From CBDCYS01 sp965224215 (GTDB lineage Bacteria > Acidobacteriota > Terriglobia > Bryobacterales > UBA6623), in contig CBDCYS010000043.1 in the NCBI GenBank assembly GCA_965224215.1, positions 124,001 to 188,000 on the forward strand: a DNA stretch of 64,000 nt, given 5' to 3'. The position numbers and the translations under genes were made by a program. Shown here one piece after another: positions 45,944 through 55,870 of the stretch. The number at the start of each line of letters is the position of its first letter. Position 1 is the stretch's first letter. The notes beneath the pieces were generated by a model that was given only the letters and a program-made list of their open reading frames with translations, was not told where the DNA came from and did not search any database.

Positions 45944-46372
45944 CAGACCGCTGTGCAGCGACTGCATCGCGCGCCGAAAGAACGGCGGTGAGGCGACGTC
46001 GTGCAATCCAGGTCTCCCCAGTGAAATTTTTTTGCAACTACGACTTGTTCTAAAGGTGTCGCCTTCCGCCTAAAAATTGCGACACGCCAAGCTCTAACCT
46101 GCTTAGAAAGTGATGTCGATCGCGGACTCGTATTGGGGGTGGGCTATTTACAGGCCGTTCGCCATGCCGGAATCCCTCGGAGTCTCGGCGAAGCATTTGA
46201 CGGGAACGCCTTTTCTGCACGACGGCGGAACACCCTGGGCCCCCCATTCACATTGCTCGAAGGCCTCGGGCTCAGGGGCCTGACGATGATGCTGCCGAGC
46301 GACTACTAATCCATGATGTCTACCGGAGCCAGTTTTGCTCTAAACTTGGTCTGGCAAACCAGGCTGCCGGCT
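45944..46372. other. intergenic stretch, no gene seen
   Basis: About 430 bases with short frames only; no family, RNA or repeat recognised. Confidence 0.5.
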
Positions 46373-47134
46373 TCACTCCGGGCTCGAAACGCTGAGTTCC
46401 GGACGGTGGCGAAGAATGTGCGTCTCGAAATCGATAAGCATCTTTCCGCCCTTGGCCAGCAGTGCGCGAGTCGCTTCCTGCCCAATCGCTTCCGCGACCC
46501 TGGCGGTCGGTGACAGGCCGTCCAGATCCGCCCACTTGTCGAGATAATTGACCACGGACCAGCGGCGGGGGCCGCTACCGTAAACATGACGGAACACGGT
46601 AACACCGTCGACGCCAGCCTTCTTGTACGCAGGAATCAACTCGTCCCTTAGATAACTCCGATAGGCCCGTCTCATCCCGGGAGCCGTGCGCCGGAACGAG
46701 ACCGTCGCGAAGCGAGGCGTTCGACCCTCCTTGAGCGGGATGCTGCTGTCGGCGTACCGGCTCGCGATGTACACCTCACGCTCCACAATGCACCGCCATA
46801 CTCGGCGCAACCACTCCTCCCACTCTGTTTCCGGCATTGTGGGGTCAGCCGACTCGTCGAGACTGGCATAGTCGTTGAGGGGGGTGAAAATGTGATATTG
46901 ACGATAAGGGCCGCGCACGGTCTCCCAGACATCCCGGGGCCGACGATCCACCTTCTTTAGGGCCGTTGCCAGCGACTTTTGGAGTCCTTCGAACTCTTCC
47001 GCCATATCAGGTTTGACACGCACAACAACGATGTCGAAGCGCTCGGCAGTACTCGCCTACGCGAAAAGTACTCCGGCGGCGACCGCCCCCTCCAGCAGGA
47101 TCAATGAAATCAAAATCAGGTTTCGTTGGAACAT
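46373..47134 (-). pseudogene. secreted hypothetical protein with amber after the signal peptide
   Basis: ATG 47134 gives a signal peptide (FQRNLILISLILLEGAVAAG), then VLFA-TAG-ASTAERFD with the TAG at 47057-47059, then an uninterrupted 227-codon body: VVVRVKPDMAEEFEGLQKSL, VRGPYRQYHIFTPLNDYASL, REVYIASRYADSSIP and VFRHVYGSGPRRWSVVNYLD. The two halves resemble repeated dimeric A/B-barrel-type (ABM) units, but I cannot name the family. A Gln codon (CAG) would fit at the TAG, just at the signal cleavage region. Internal restart at 47023 would lack the signal. Confidence 0.65.
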
Positions 47135-47522
47135 TCCGACGGCCCTCACTTTTTGCCAGGATTTCCATTCCTCGGCCTTATAGTTTAAGTGGATTTTTCA
47201 GGATCTGATCAGCGAAATCGAGGATGTCCTGAGGTTGCATCGTGGTGTGTCTCTAGTTTCGCATCTTCGCCATCTCCACGATTCGATCTTGACACCCCCC
47301 CCAACCTCGCATCCGGCGAGGTTTTCTTATTCCCCTCCCCTCCAAATTGCCCAGAACCCCTACCGGATATCAGCGCTTCAGGCTGTCGCCTTCCCCCCTT
47401 AATCGCGGACGCTTCCACAACCGACCCTTCCCTAAGTTCTTTATTTCCGGTACGATGCCTGTGTAAGATCGCGGCAGTTTGTCGCGATCCTAGAGAATTT
47501 ACGGCAGCCGCACAACACCTCT
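47135..47522. other. intergenic stretch, no gene seen
   Basis: About 390 bases, low-complexity pyrimidine-rich plus strand; no family or RNA seen. Probably holds the recombinase promoter. Confidence 0.5.
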
Positions 47523-48585
47523 ATGCGCTACCAGTACAAACGCGAACCTCTTACCGGAGATGAAGCAACCCGCTTGGCCAACGCCTGCAACCCCCACGAA
47601 GAAAAACTCGTCGTCTGGACCCTTCTTGACACCGGGCTCCGGGTCTCCGAGCTTGCCAACCTCAAACGAGCTAATCTCGACTGGCAGACTCACCGCCTGA
47701 TGATCTACGGCAAAGGCGGACCCTTCGGCAGCAAATCCAAGCGCCGGGTGATTCCTTTGAGTGCCCGCATCCAGCCCCTGATCGAGGGCTACTTTGCATT
47801 ACACCTGAATTATGCACAGATTCACTTTGCGAGTGTGGCTGCGTTCGTAGCGGGTTGGCGGTCGTCGTGAGGTGGTAGCTCGGCAACTGGCCTTTTGGCT
47901 TCTCCGTGTCCGGTTTCCCTTCCCACCCAGAATCCGCGTCGTCAAAACCTCGCTCGGAAGTGACGTGGTTCCAGTGCGTTACGGCTAGTGCATAAAATTT
48001 TATGCATAGCGCATAGCCAGGCTCTCAGATCAGCGCCCTCCCGACCACCGGCAGCAAGCCGCCGTAGGGAGTCGGCTTCCTGCCGCGGAAGTGGTAAGGC
48101 GTCGAAGCCCCGATTTTATTGGGCCGCGAGGCCGTCACGGCTGGGCCTTGTTGGACGGGCCTTTGGGAGCTATGCTGTTTTCGTCTGGTAACCATGTGGG
48201 TGACCTCCTTGGGGTTGGCTGGCGAAGCTGGGATCTTTGCCAGCCTACCTTTTTACCCCATGTTTTCGGGGGTCCCCAATGGTCTCTTGCGGCTCAGCCC
48301 TCCTCAGGTCCACGCCGCAGTGCATAATTCAGGTTACACGAAACTTTCCGCTTCAGTACCCGCACCATCCAGCGCATGTTGAAGCGTCTTGCTAACCGCG
48401 CCCGCATCAGCCGCGCCGTCTCCCCTCATGTGCTGAGGCACACCTTTGCCGTCACGGCAATCCAGAAAGGAATCTCCCTGCCGGCGTTACAGCGCCTGCT
48501 GGGGTATGACACACTTCAGACGACCGAGATCTACCTCAACCTCTCGCCCGAGCATGTGGTCGAAGAGTTCCAGCAGAAGTGGTGA
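47523..48585 (+). pseudogene. minimal tyrosine recombinase split by a MITE
   Basis: The first part (ATG 47523) reads KREPLTGDEATRLANACNPH, WTLLDTGLRVSELANLKRAN (catalytic Arg) and IYGKGGPFGSKSKRRVIPLS to about codon 94. After the MITE it resumes at HETFRFSTRTIQRMLKRLAN, VSPHVLRHTFAVTAIQKG (His-x-x-Arg) and TTEIYLNLSPEHVVEEF (Tyr nucleophile). Removing the MITE and one TTACA rejoins the frame exactly. The roughly 180-codon product is a catalytic domain without the usual N-terminal core-binding domain, like small integron- or archaeal-type recombinases. A terminator follows. Confidence 0.85.
47804..48333 (+). mobile_element. IS1380-derived MITE, copy 2
   Basis: 530 bp, ends CCTGAATTATGCA / TGCATAATTCAGG, perfect duplication TTACA (47799-47803 and 48334-48338). 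Nearly identical to copy 3 and closely related to copy 1. It disrupts the tyrosine recombinase. Confidence 0.92.
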
Positions 48586-48620
48586 TTGCTGTCATGAAGC
48601 GCCGGCTGGGTTTTAACCGA

Positions 48621-48642
48621 CCGCCTTTTTCGGGCGGTTTTT
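48621..48642 (+). terminator. rho-independent terminator after the recombinase
   Basis: CCGCC-TTTTTCG-GGCGG followed by five T, 35 bases after the recombinase stop. Short but G+C-rich stem. Confidence 0.75.
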
Positions 48643-48715
48643 CATTCCCCTTCTTCCTTAGGGCCGGCCCTCACCTGGGCGGCGGCGGTTGAGCATAGCT
48701 GTCTGGGAAATTTCA

Positions 48716-48822
48716 TTACCACCAGTAATCCGCCGTCAGAGGCCTCTTCCGCCTCGCCGGAAGAGCTGAAAACCGCTCGTCTATTGAGTTATCATGGCCT
48801 TGAACCGGATTACTGGTGGTAA
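48716..48822. repeat. 107-bp palindrome-ended repeat
   Basis: Starts TTACCACCAGTAATCCG and ends with its exact reverse complement (17 bp). The interior resembles copies near 21.9 kb and 40.1 kb. Group II intron copy 3 begins at the very next base. Confidence 0.75.
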
Positions 48823-49708
48823 GTGTGTCCAGTCAAGGCTGGCATGTTCAGTGGGAGACAGTCCCACCGGGGTAAAAGTCAGAGCCCCGTAGCTTGGGTT
48901 GCATCCGTGTGGAGGAAACGAAGCCGATGAAGCCAACTGACAAAACCATCCTTGGGATGGTGAGCAAGTCACCGGGCCGTAACAAAAGTGAACCCATAGG
49001 TGGCCTCGAAAAGCTAAAACCCCGGAGGCCGAACCCTCTTTCCACGGGTGAAGGCAGCATGGCCTGGCGCAGACTGACTGCAGCGCCAGTTCACTCCGGC
49101 GGGGTGCTAGGGACAGCACGGTGACAAGGGCATGCTAAGCAACTGGAGAAGCCCTCCTCGTCCCGTCGAGAAATTGGCGGAGCAGGGAAGCCGTATAACT
49201 GGCGAAAACCAGGAAATCGGTGGAAGGCGAGAGGATGGCGGCTAGGTTCGTAGTAGTGAGGAAGCGGGGTAACGCCCGTGGAGCGAAGGAGCCTTGCTGC
49301 ACATTGAAGTCTTGGTCAACACAGTGAGGCAGGGGCGAAATGATAAAAGCGTCCGGTAGTCTGCAGGATCTGAGACGAAGACTATACGGCAAGGGGAAGG
49401 CTGAACGGACTTGGCGTTAACCCAAGGCCTCGGTCGGAAGCGGTGGAGTAGTCAATGGCGAGAGCAGACACCTGGATTCGGGTGACGGCTTCCGAGCTGT
49501 CGTCGAAAGCAACTCCGATCGGATAGGTCTCATAAACCTTGTCGTGAAGTGTGCAGGAGCGCGTAGTGAAGGAAATCTTCATGCTGCGTGCGAGGTGGCG
49601 GGAGCTGGAAACGGAGCCACGGACACGGTTAACCGGGCACGAAGGGGGAAACCCCGGATACAGCCAAGCCAGGTCCTGACGGGCCACCGCGCCAGTTCCC
49701 GACCCTAC
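48823..49708 (+). mobile_element. ORF-less group II intron, copy 3
   Basis: 886 bp, same ends and truncated reverse-transcriptase start as copy 1. Its last base (CCCTAC) is followed immediately by the first base of copy 4, giving a head-to-tail pair. Confidence 0.82.
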
Positions 49709-51128
49709 GTGTGTCCAGTCAAGGCTGGCATGTTCAGTGGGAGACAGTCCCACCGGGGTAAAAGTCAGAGCCCCGTAGCTTGGGTTGCATCCGTGTGGAG
49801 GAAACGAAGCCGATGAAGCCAACTGACAAAGCCATCCTTGGGATGGTGAGCAAGTCACCGGGCCGTAACAAAAGTGAACCCATAGGTGGCCTCGAAAAGC
49901 TAAAACCCCGGAGGCCGAACCCTCTTTCCACGGGTGAAGGCAGCATGGCCTGGCGCAGACTGACTGCAGCGCCAGTTCACTCCGGCGGGGTGCTAGGGAC
50001 AGCACGGTGACAAGGGCATGCTACCTGAATTATGCACAGATTCACTTTGCGAGTGTGGCTGCGTTCGTAGCGGGTTGGCGGTCGTCGTGAGGTGGTAGCT
50101 CGGCAACTGGTCTTTTGGCTTCTCCGTGTCCGGTTTCCCTTCCCGCCCAGAATCCGCGTCGTTAAAACCTCGCTCGGAAGTGACGTGTTTCCAGTGCGTT
50201 ACGGCTAGCGCATAAAATTTTATGCATAGCGCATAGCCAGGCTCTCAGATCAGCGCCCTCCCGACCACCGGCAGCAAGCCGCCGTAGGGAGTCGGCTTCC
50301 GGCCGCGGAAGTGGTAAGGCGTCGAAGCCCCGATTTTATTGGGCCGCGAGGCCGTCACGGCTGGGCCTTGTTGGACGGGCCTTTGGGAGCTATGCTGTTT
50401 TCGTCTGGTAACCATGTGGGTGACTTCCTTGGGGTTGGCTGGCGAAGCTGGAATCTTTGCCAGCCGACCTTTTTACCCCATGTTTTAGGGGGTCCCCAAT
50501 GGTCCCTTGCGGCTCAGCCCTCCTCAGGTCCACGCCGCAGTGCATAATTCAGGTGCTAAGCAACTGGAGAAGCCCTCCTCGTCCCGTCGAGAAATTGGCG
50601 GAGCAGGGAAGCCGTATAACTGGCGAAAACCAGGAAATCGGTGGAAGGCGAGAGGATGGCGGCTAGGTTCGCAGTAGTGAGGAAGCGGGGTAACGCCCGT
50701 GGAGCGAAGGAGCCTTGCTGCACATGAAGTCTTGGTCAACACAGTGAGGCAGGGGCGAAATGATAAAAGCGTCCGGTAGTCTGCAGGATCTGAGACGAAG
50801 ACTATACGGCAAGGGGAAGGCTGAACGGACTTGGCGTTAACCCAAGGCCTCGGTCGGAAGCGGTGGAGTAGTCAATGGCGAGAGCAGACACCTGGATTCG
50901 GGTGACGGCTTCCGAGCTGTCGTCGAAAGCAACTCCGATCGGATAGGTCTCATAAACCTTGTCGTGAAGTGTGCAGGAGCGCGTAGTGAAGGAAATCTTC
51001 ATGCTGCGTGCGAGGTGGCGGGAGCTGGAAACGGAGCCACGGACACGGTTAACCGGGCACGAAGGGGGAAACCCCGGATACAGCCAAGCCAGGTCCTGAC
51101 GGGCCACCGCGCCAGTTCCCGACCCTAC
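49709..51128 (+). mobile_element. ORF-less group II intron, copy 4, interrupted by MITE
   Basis: 49709-50023 and 50559-51128 are the two parts of one intron copy; the MITE at 50024-50553 with TGCTA duplications lies between. The structure is broken, so self-splicing is unlikely. Confidence 0.82.
50024..50553 (+). mobile_element. IS1380-derived MITE, copy 3
   Basis: 530 bp with the same ends as copies 1 and 2 and perfect duplication TGCTA (50019-50023 and 50554-50558). Near-identical to copy 2. It is inserted in intron copy 4 and so is younger than that intron. Confidence 0.92.
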
Positions 51129-51138
51129 GGCTGTTGTA

Positions 51139-52704
51139 GCCCAATGATAATGTCCCCTTAAGCGCCCAATAGAAATGTCCCGTAATCTGAGGCTCCGAAG
51201 GAGGAGCCGAGATTGGAAAGGACATGGATGAACGACAAAGAGTTGAGGCAGCGGCGAAGTGCTGAGCCGAGTGAAACGAGGCGATCTGAAATTGACCGAA
51301 GCGGCCGAGCTGCTTGAGCTCAGCTACCGCCAGGCGAAGCGGCCCAAGAAGCGTTATGGCGAGGGAGGAAGCAAAGCTCTGATGCATGGCAACGTCGGCC
51401 GCGCTTCGAACCGAGCCAATGACAAACGCCGCGAGCAGGTTCTCGAGTTGGTGCGCGAGAACTACTGCGGCGAACCGCACGAGCGCTTTGGGCCGACGCT
51501 GGCGTTTGAACATCTGGCGACTGATCACGGTCTCGAAGTGCCGCGCGAAACACTGCGGCGCTGGATGCTCGCCGGCGGCCTGTGGAGCCGCCGCCGCAAA
51601 CGCAAGCCGCACCGCTCGCGGCGACAGCGTAAAGCGCACTTTGGCGAGCTGATCCAAGTCGACGGCTCGCACCACGACTGGCTCGAAGGACGCGGGCCGA
51701 AAGGTTGCCTGATGAACTTCGTCGACGATGCGAGCGGAGTGGCGCTGTGCCGTTTTTCGAACGAGGAAACGACTTGGGCGGCAGCCGACTTGCTCGGAGT
51801 CTGGGTGCGTCAATACGGCGTTCCGAAGGCGCTCTATTGCGACTGGGAAAACGTCTACCTACGCCAGCCGACCTCGCGTGAAGCGATCGAAGGCATCGAG
51901 CCCGAGACGCAGTTCGGACGCATGTGCGCCAAGCTGGGCATTGCGATCATCGCCGCTTCGTCACCGCAAGCCAAGGGCCGCGTGGAGCGCCATCACGGCA
52001 CGCATCAAGACCGCCTGATCAAGAAGATGCGACTGCAAGGCATTGCTGATTACAAGGCGGCGAACCGCTATCTCGACGAGCAGTATCTGCCCGAGCACAA
52101 CGCCAAGTTCGGCTGTGAGCCGTCGGCGGGAGCGGACTTTTATCGGCGCTTATCGAAGCGTTTGGACTTGAAGTGGGTGTTCTGCTTGGAGGCTGAGCGG
52201 GTGGTTTCCGGCGACCGGGTGGTGCGATTCGAGAACCGCTTTTTGCAGTTGAAACCGAAGCGCAATCAGGCTCTGGGGACAGGCGCGAGAGTCACCGTGC
52301 AGCAAGCGTGCGAGGGCGAGTTGCAAGTGGTCTACGAAGACCGCGCGGTGGCTTTTGAGGAGATCGCCCGGCCGGCGCCGAAGCCGCGTCCCGAGCCGAA
52401 GCAACGAGCGGCTCGGCAGGGAAAAAAGCCATCGGCGGACCACCCCTGGCGCAAGTCGCTGCGATCGAAAAAACGCGCGGCGACGACATAAAAAACAAGG
52501 GCTATGGAAATGACGGGACGGATGGAAAGCGTGGAAAACCTCAGCGAACCGCGAAGCGGGTTCGTATCGCAGCGACAGGTTTCCCACCCTTCCCACCGTC
52601 CCTTGGAAATCGCTAAAGCGATTCCCACATTCCCACAGCCCCGACGATGATACTCTCATACATACTTACAAACAACAAAACCAAGGGGACATTTCTACTG
52701 GGCC
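51139..52704 (+). mobile_element. ISNCY-family element, copy 2 (approximate ends)
   Basis: The transposase is flanked by GCCCAATAGAAATGTCCC at the left (about 51157) and GGGGACATTTCTACTGGGCC at the right (about 52685), inverted relative to each other and related to the motif of copy 1. Outermost bases are not certain. Confidence 0.65.
51259..52491 (+). CDS. ISNCY-family transposase
   Basis: 410 residues from a GTG. A better ATG at 51228, after a purine-rich site, is out of frame, so a small frameshift near the start is possible (NDKELRQR, then VLSRVKRGDLKLTEAAELLE). HTH region; then GPTLAFEHLATDHGLEVPRE, ELIQVDGSHHDWLEGRG (first Asp), KALYCDWENVYLRQP (second Asp) and SSPQAKGRVERHHGTHQDRL (Glu). 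A Lys/Arg-rich C-terminal tail. Otherwise full length. It shares architecture with copy 1 but is clearly diverged. Confidence 0.88.
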   Translation: MLSRVKRGDLKLTEAAELLELSYRQAKRPKKRYGEGGSKALMHGNVGRASNRANDKRREQVLELVRENYCGEPHERFGPTLAFEHLATDHGLEVPRETLRRWMLAGGLWSRRRKRKPHRSRRQRKAHFGELIQVDGSHHDWLEGRGPKGCLMNFVDDASGVALCRFSNEETTWAAADLLGVWVRQYGVPKALYCDWENVYLRQPTSREAIEGIEPETQFGRMCAKLGIAIIAASSPQAKGRVERHHGTHQDRLIKKMRLQGIADYKAANRYLDEQYLPEHNAKFGCEPSAGADFYRRLSKRLDLKWVFCLEAERVVSGDRVVRFENRFLQLKPKRNQALGTGARVTVQQACEGELQVVYEDRAVAFEEIARPAPKPRPEPKQRAARQGKKPSADHPWRKSLRSKKRAATT

Positions 52705-52810
52705 TTGACAAGGGGGGTCGAAGCCGTAGCGTCACGGAGAGGAAAGGGTGTACGATCACGGCTTCGGAAGGGCTAAATCGGCAATTCCGGCTTAGCCCCT
52801 GTTTTTTGGC

Positions 52811-53266
52811 ATGCGTATATTGGAAGTCCTTCTCGCCGGCTTCAGTGCTATTGCTGCCGGATGCGCTTCGTGGAACTGGTGGAGCTACCTGCACTCGGGA
52901 ACCTATGCCGCGGCCTTTTGAGGTGACAGCGTGTGGCCCCTACCCGCTGGATATCTGCTTGAGATCACGTTGCTCGGTGTGGGTGGGCTTGTTAGCGTTT
53001 CGGCAAACCGCACTTCTTCTCCGCCGCTATGGGGCAACGTGACGTGGGCGATCGGCGGCGTCTTCTTAAGTCTCGCGGTGCTTGGGGCCTGGAGCATTGG
53101 CCCGTCAGTAGTGCCCGCGCTGCTGGCGCTAGTCGCGGCCGCGATACTGGCCGGCGTTCGTCGGAGACAAAAGGTATTTACGCAGGTTGGCTGGTTCGCA
53201 GGCGGCGTGATGGGGCAGGCTGTGATCATGCTGTTGGCGATTTTCTTGCTCAAAAGGGTCCACTAG
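52811..53266 (+). pseudogene. small membrane protein, probable frameshift
   Basis: A short ATG frame (RILEVLLAGFSAIAAG, NWWSYLHSGTYAAAF) stops at 52921. Ten bases on, another frame (GTG 52931) reads WPLPAGYLLEITLLGVGGLV, WAIGGVFLSLAVLGAWSIGP, VVPALLALVAAAILAG and VGWFAGGVMGQAVIMLLAIF to 53266. Joined they make a protein of about 150 residues with four or five membrane segments; separately they could be two small genes. No family recognised. Confidence 0.5.
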
Positions 53267-53438
53267 AAACTTTCGGGTTCAGGCCGCTCGACTCGCTAGT
53301 TTTATCTGGCGGAAATGGGCACAGCCCAGGGCGCTCGCTCGCCTGCAAGATTCCCCCTCACCTTACCGGTCAGAATGCCCCGCAGGCAGGCGGGCCTCCC
53401 TCTTGCGGAACGAGCCGGTCGCGGTAGACTGCGCGTGT

Positions 53439-54119
53439 ATGTGCGGACGATTTGGATTTAGCGATGTTGAGAAGATGCCTGAGCGTTTCAGTGCCACCCG
53501 GCCGCTTTTGATTGGGCCACGGTATAACGCAGCGCCCGGTCAGGATCTGCCGGTGGTGTTGAGAGAGGAGGGTGAAAATGCCTTGGCGCTCATGCGCTGG
53601 GGGCTTGTGCTGTCGTGGGCCCACGACGAGAAGATCGGCTACAAGATGATAAACGCTTGCGTGGAGACGGTAGGGGAGAGACCTTCGTATCGCGAGCCGC
53701 TTCAGAGTCGGCGGTGTCTGGTTCCTGCCAATTGGTTCTTCGAGTGGAAGCCGGCGCGGGTAGGCCCAAAGACCCCGTATGTGATCCGCCGGAAGGACGG
53801 GGCGCTTTTTGCGATGGCCGGGCTCTATGACATGTGGGAGCGGGCGGGAGAGGAAGTGCTGCGGTCGTTTACGATCATCACTCGCTCGCCGAATGCGATC
53901 GCAGGAGTCATTCACGATCGGATGCCGTTGATACTCCAGCAGGATGAAGAGGAGGTGTGGTTATCAGCCGACACGAAACCGCTCGCGTTTCTGAAGCAGG
54001 TCGAGCCGTACCCTGACTCGGAGATGGAGGTCTATCCCGTCTCGCGGCTGGTAAATTCCGCGGCGAATGATTCGCCGGAGCTGATACGGCGTGCTCAACC
54101 ACCGCCGCTTTTTGGTTGA
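53439..54119 (+). CDS. SRAP (HMCES/YedK) abasic-site-processing protein
   Basis: 226 residues. The ATG at 53439 is required because Cys2 must be N-terminal after Met removal: MCGRFGFS. Other SRAP residues: the Asn of MINACVETV (usually NARSE/NARAET), FFEWKP (active-site Glu), and GVIHDRMPLIL (active-site His). The enzyme forms a thiazolidine link with abasic sites in single-stranded DNA and protects them. Complete frame. It is followed 61 bp later by a disrupted VOC gene. Confidence 0.92.
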   Translation: MCGRFGFSDVEKMPERFSATRPLLIGPRYNAAPGQDLPVVLREEGENALALMRWGLVLSWAHDEKIGYKMINACVETVGERPSYREPLQSRRCLVPANWFFEWKPARVGPKTPYVIRRKDGALFAMAGLYDMWERAGEEVLRSFTIITRSPNAIAGVIHDRMPLILQQDEEEVWLSADTKPLAFLKQVEPYPDSEMEVYPVSRLVNSAANDSPELIRRAQPPPLFG

Positions 54120-54401
54120 ACGGACAAGTTTGTGGATTCGTTTGCCCTTGGGCAATGCGCGCTGGTACAAGGAGGCGAGTGTGGGCATCAAGCACATAAG
54201 CGCGGTCACGTTTGCGGTTCGGGATATGGAGAGGGCTATCGAGTTCTACGAAAAGCTGGGCTTCTCACGCCTCTACGGTGGGAAGGGTTCTGGTTTTAGC
54301 AGTCTCCGTGCTTGGGGATGCCATTGTGAACCTTGCGGCAACCCAGGGGCATCAGGGTGCGTGGTGGGGGCGCGTCATCTTCCGGGTTAGCCCGGGGTTA
54401 G

Positions 54402-55866
54402 CCCCAATACTCTTCACTTAAGAACATTTTTGTGGTATTCTGTTTCAGACAGGAACAGGAGGACCACGCCATGGCGCGCAAGCTGGCAGAACTGCCCCAA
54501 GGGGCGCGAATCAGCGATTACATCAGTCTCGGCGTGATGGCCAAGACGTTTCCGGTAGGGAAGATTGAGGCGGTTCTGGCGGCCACGGGCAAAGCCAGCG
54601 TGCGGCAGCGCGAGTTGCCCGCTCACGTGGTCGTCTACTACGTCATTGCCCTGGCCCTTGACATGCAGTCGTGCTACCGGGAGGTGCTGCGCTGCTTGCC
54701 GGAAGGGTTGCAGTGGCTCAGCGAACCGGGAACGAAGGTGAAGGTGGCGGGCAACTCGGCGATCTCCCAGGCGCGCTCGCGGCTGGGGCCGGCCGTGCTG
54801 CGGCAACTCCATGATGAGCTCGTGCAGCCGATCGCGGGGGCGGCTACCCAGGGCGCCTGGTATCGGCAATAGCGCTTGGTGAGCATCGATGGCAGCACCC
54901 TCGACCTTGCCGATCAGAAGCGCAACGAAGCGGCCTACGGCCGGCCCGGAGCCAGCCGCGGCTCGAGCGCCTATCCGCAACTGCGCTTCGTTTCGCTCGT
55001 GGAAGCAGGGACCCACGTGTTGTTCGGCACCCGGATGGGCGCCTATGATGTCAGCGAAATCGCCCTCGCCAAGGAGGTGATCCCGCACTTGCGAAAGGGG
55101 ATGTTGTGCCTGGCTGACCGCAATTTCTTCAGCTATCGGTTGTGGAACCAGGCGCGGGTCTGGGGCGCCGATCTGCTGTGGCGAATCAAGAAGAATCTGA
55201 TTCTTCCCTGCGAGAAACGCCTGCCGGACGGCTCCTATCTTAGCCGCATTTATCCTTCCGAGCGGGACCGGCGGCGCGGCGCCAACGGCGTGCGGGTGCG
55301 GGTCATCGAATACCGTCTGGAAGGGCTGGAAGACGCCGAGCCGCTCTATCGCCTGTTGACGACGATTCTGGATCCGGAGCAGGCCCGGGCGGAGGAACTC
55401 GCCGCGCTCTACCCCGAACGCTGGGAGATCGAAACGGCGCTGGACGAGTTGAAGACGCATTTGCGGGGAGCCCGCATCGTTCTGCGCAGCAAGACCCCGG
55501 AGCTGGTCGAGCAAGAGTTCTATGGGCTGCTGCTGGCGCACTTTGCTATTCGGGGGCTGATGCACGAAGCGGCGCTGAAGGCGGATGAAGATCCCGACCG
55601 GCTATCGTTTCTGCATGCGGTGAGAGTTGTCCGCCGCAAGCTTCCGCTCTTTGTGGCTATTCCCCCCTCGGGACAGAAAAGTCTTTCATGAGGCCGTGCT
55701 GGCAGAGATACTGGAGGAGCGTGTGGCCTGCAGCCGAGGACGCCGCAATCCGCGCGGGGTCAAGCGCAAGATGAGCGGCTATCCGCTGCGGCGAAACCAG
55801 CCGATCTCGCCCCCCATTCAGAATATCGAGAAACGCATCAGGATCGTTAAATGAAGAGTATTGGGG
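54402..55866 (+). mobile_element. IS4-family element
   Basis: 1,465 bp, inverted ends CCCCAATACTCTTCA / TGAAGAGTATTGGGG, flanked by TTAG on both sides (54398-54401 and 55867-55870). It abuts the IS1380-type element at 55871, sharing the TTAG. Confidence 0.8.
54471..55854 (+). pseudogene. IS4-family transposase, amber plus frameshift
   Basis: From ATG 54471: LAELPQGARISDYISLGVMA, NSAISQARSRLGPAVLRQLH, then TAG at 54870-54872 after YRQ, continuing in frame RLVSIDGSTLDLADQKRNEA (first Asp), GMLCLADRNFFSYRLWNQAR (second Asp), and YPERWEIETALDELKTHLRG (the Y-x6-E signature). Near 55675 a frameshift moves to SRGRRNPRGVKRKMSGYPLR and a stop at 55854. Residues at the TAG are usually G-W/L-R, so TGG to TAG is plausible. 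Not functional. Confidence 0.85.
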
Positions 55867-55870
55867 TTAG

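Noticed and set aside
48823..51128. Tandem repeat as a rolling-circle or plasmid origin
   Set aside because: The repeat is the group II intron; no Rep gene or iteron pattern.
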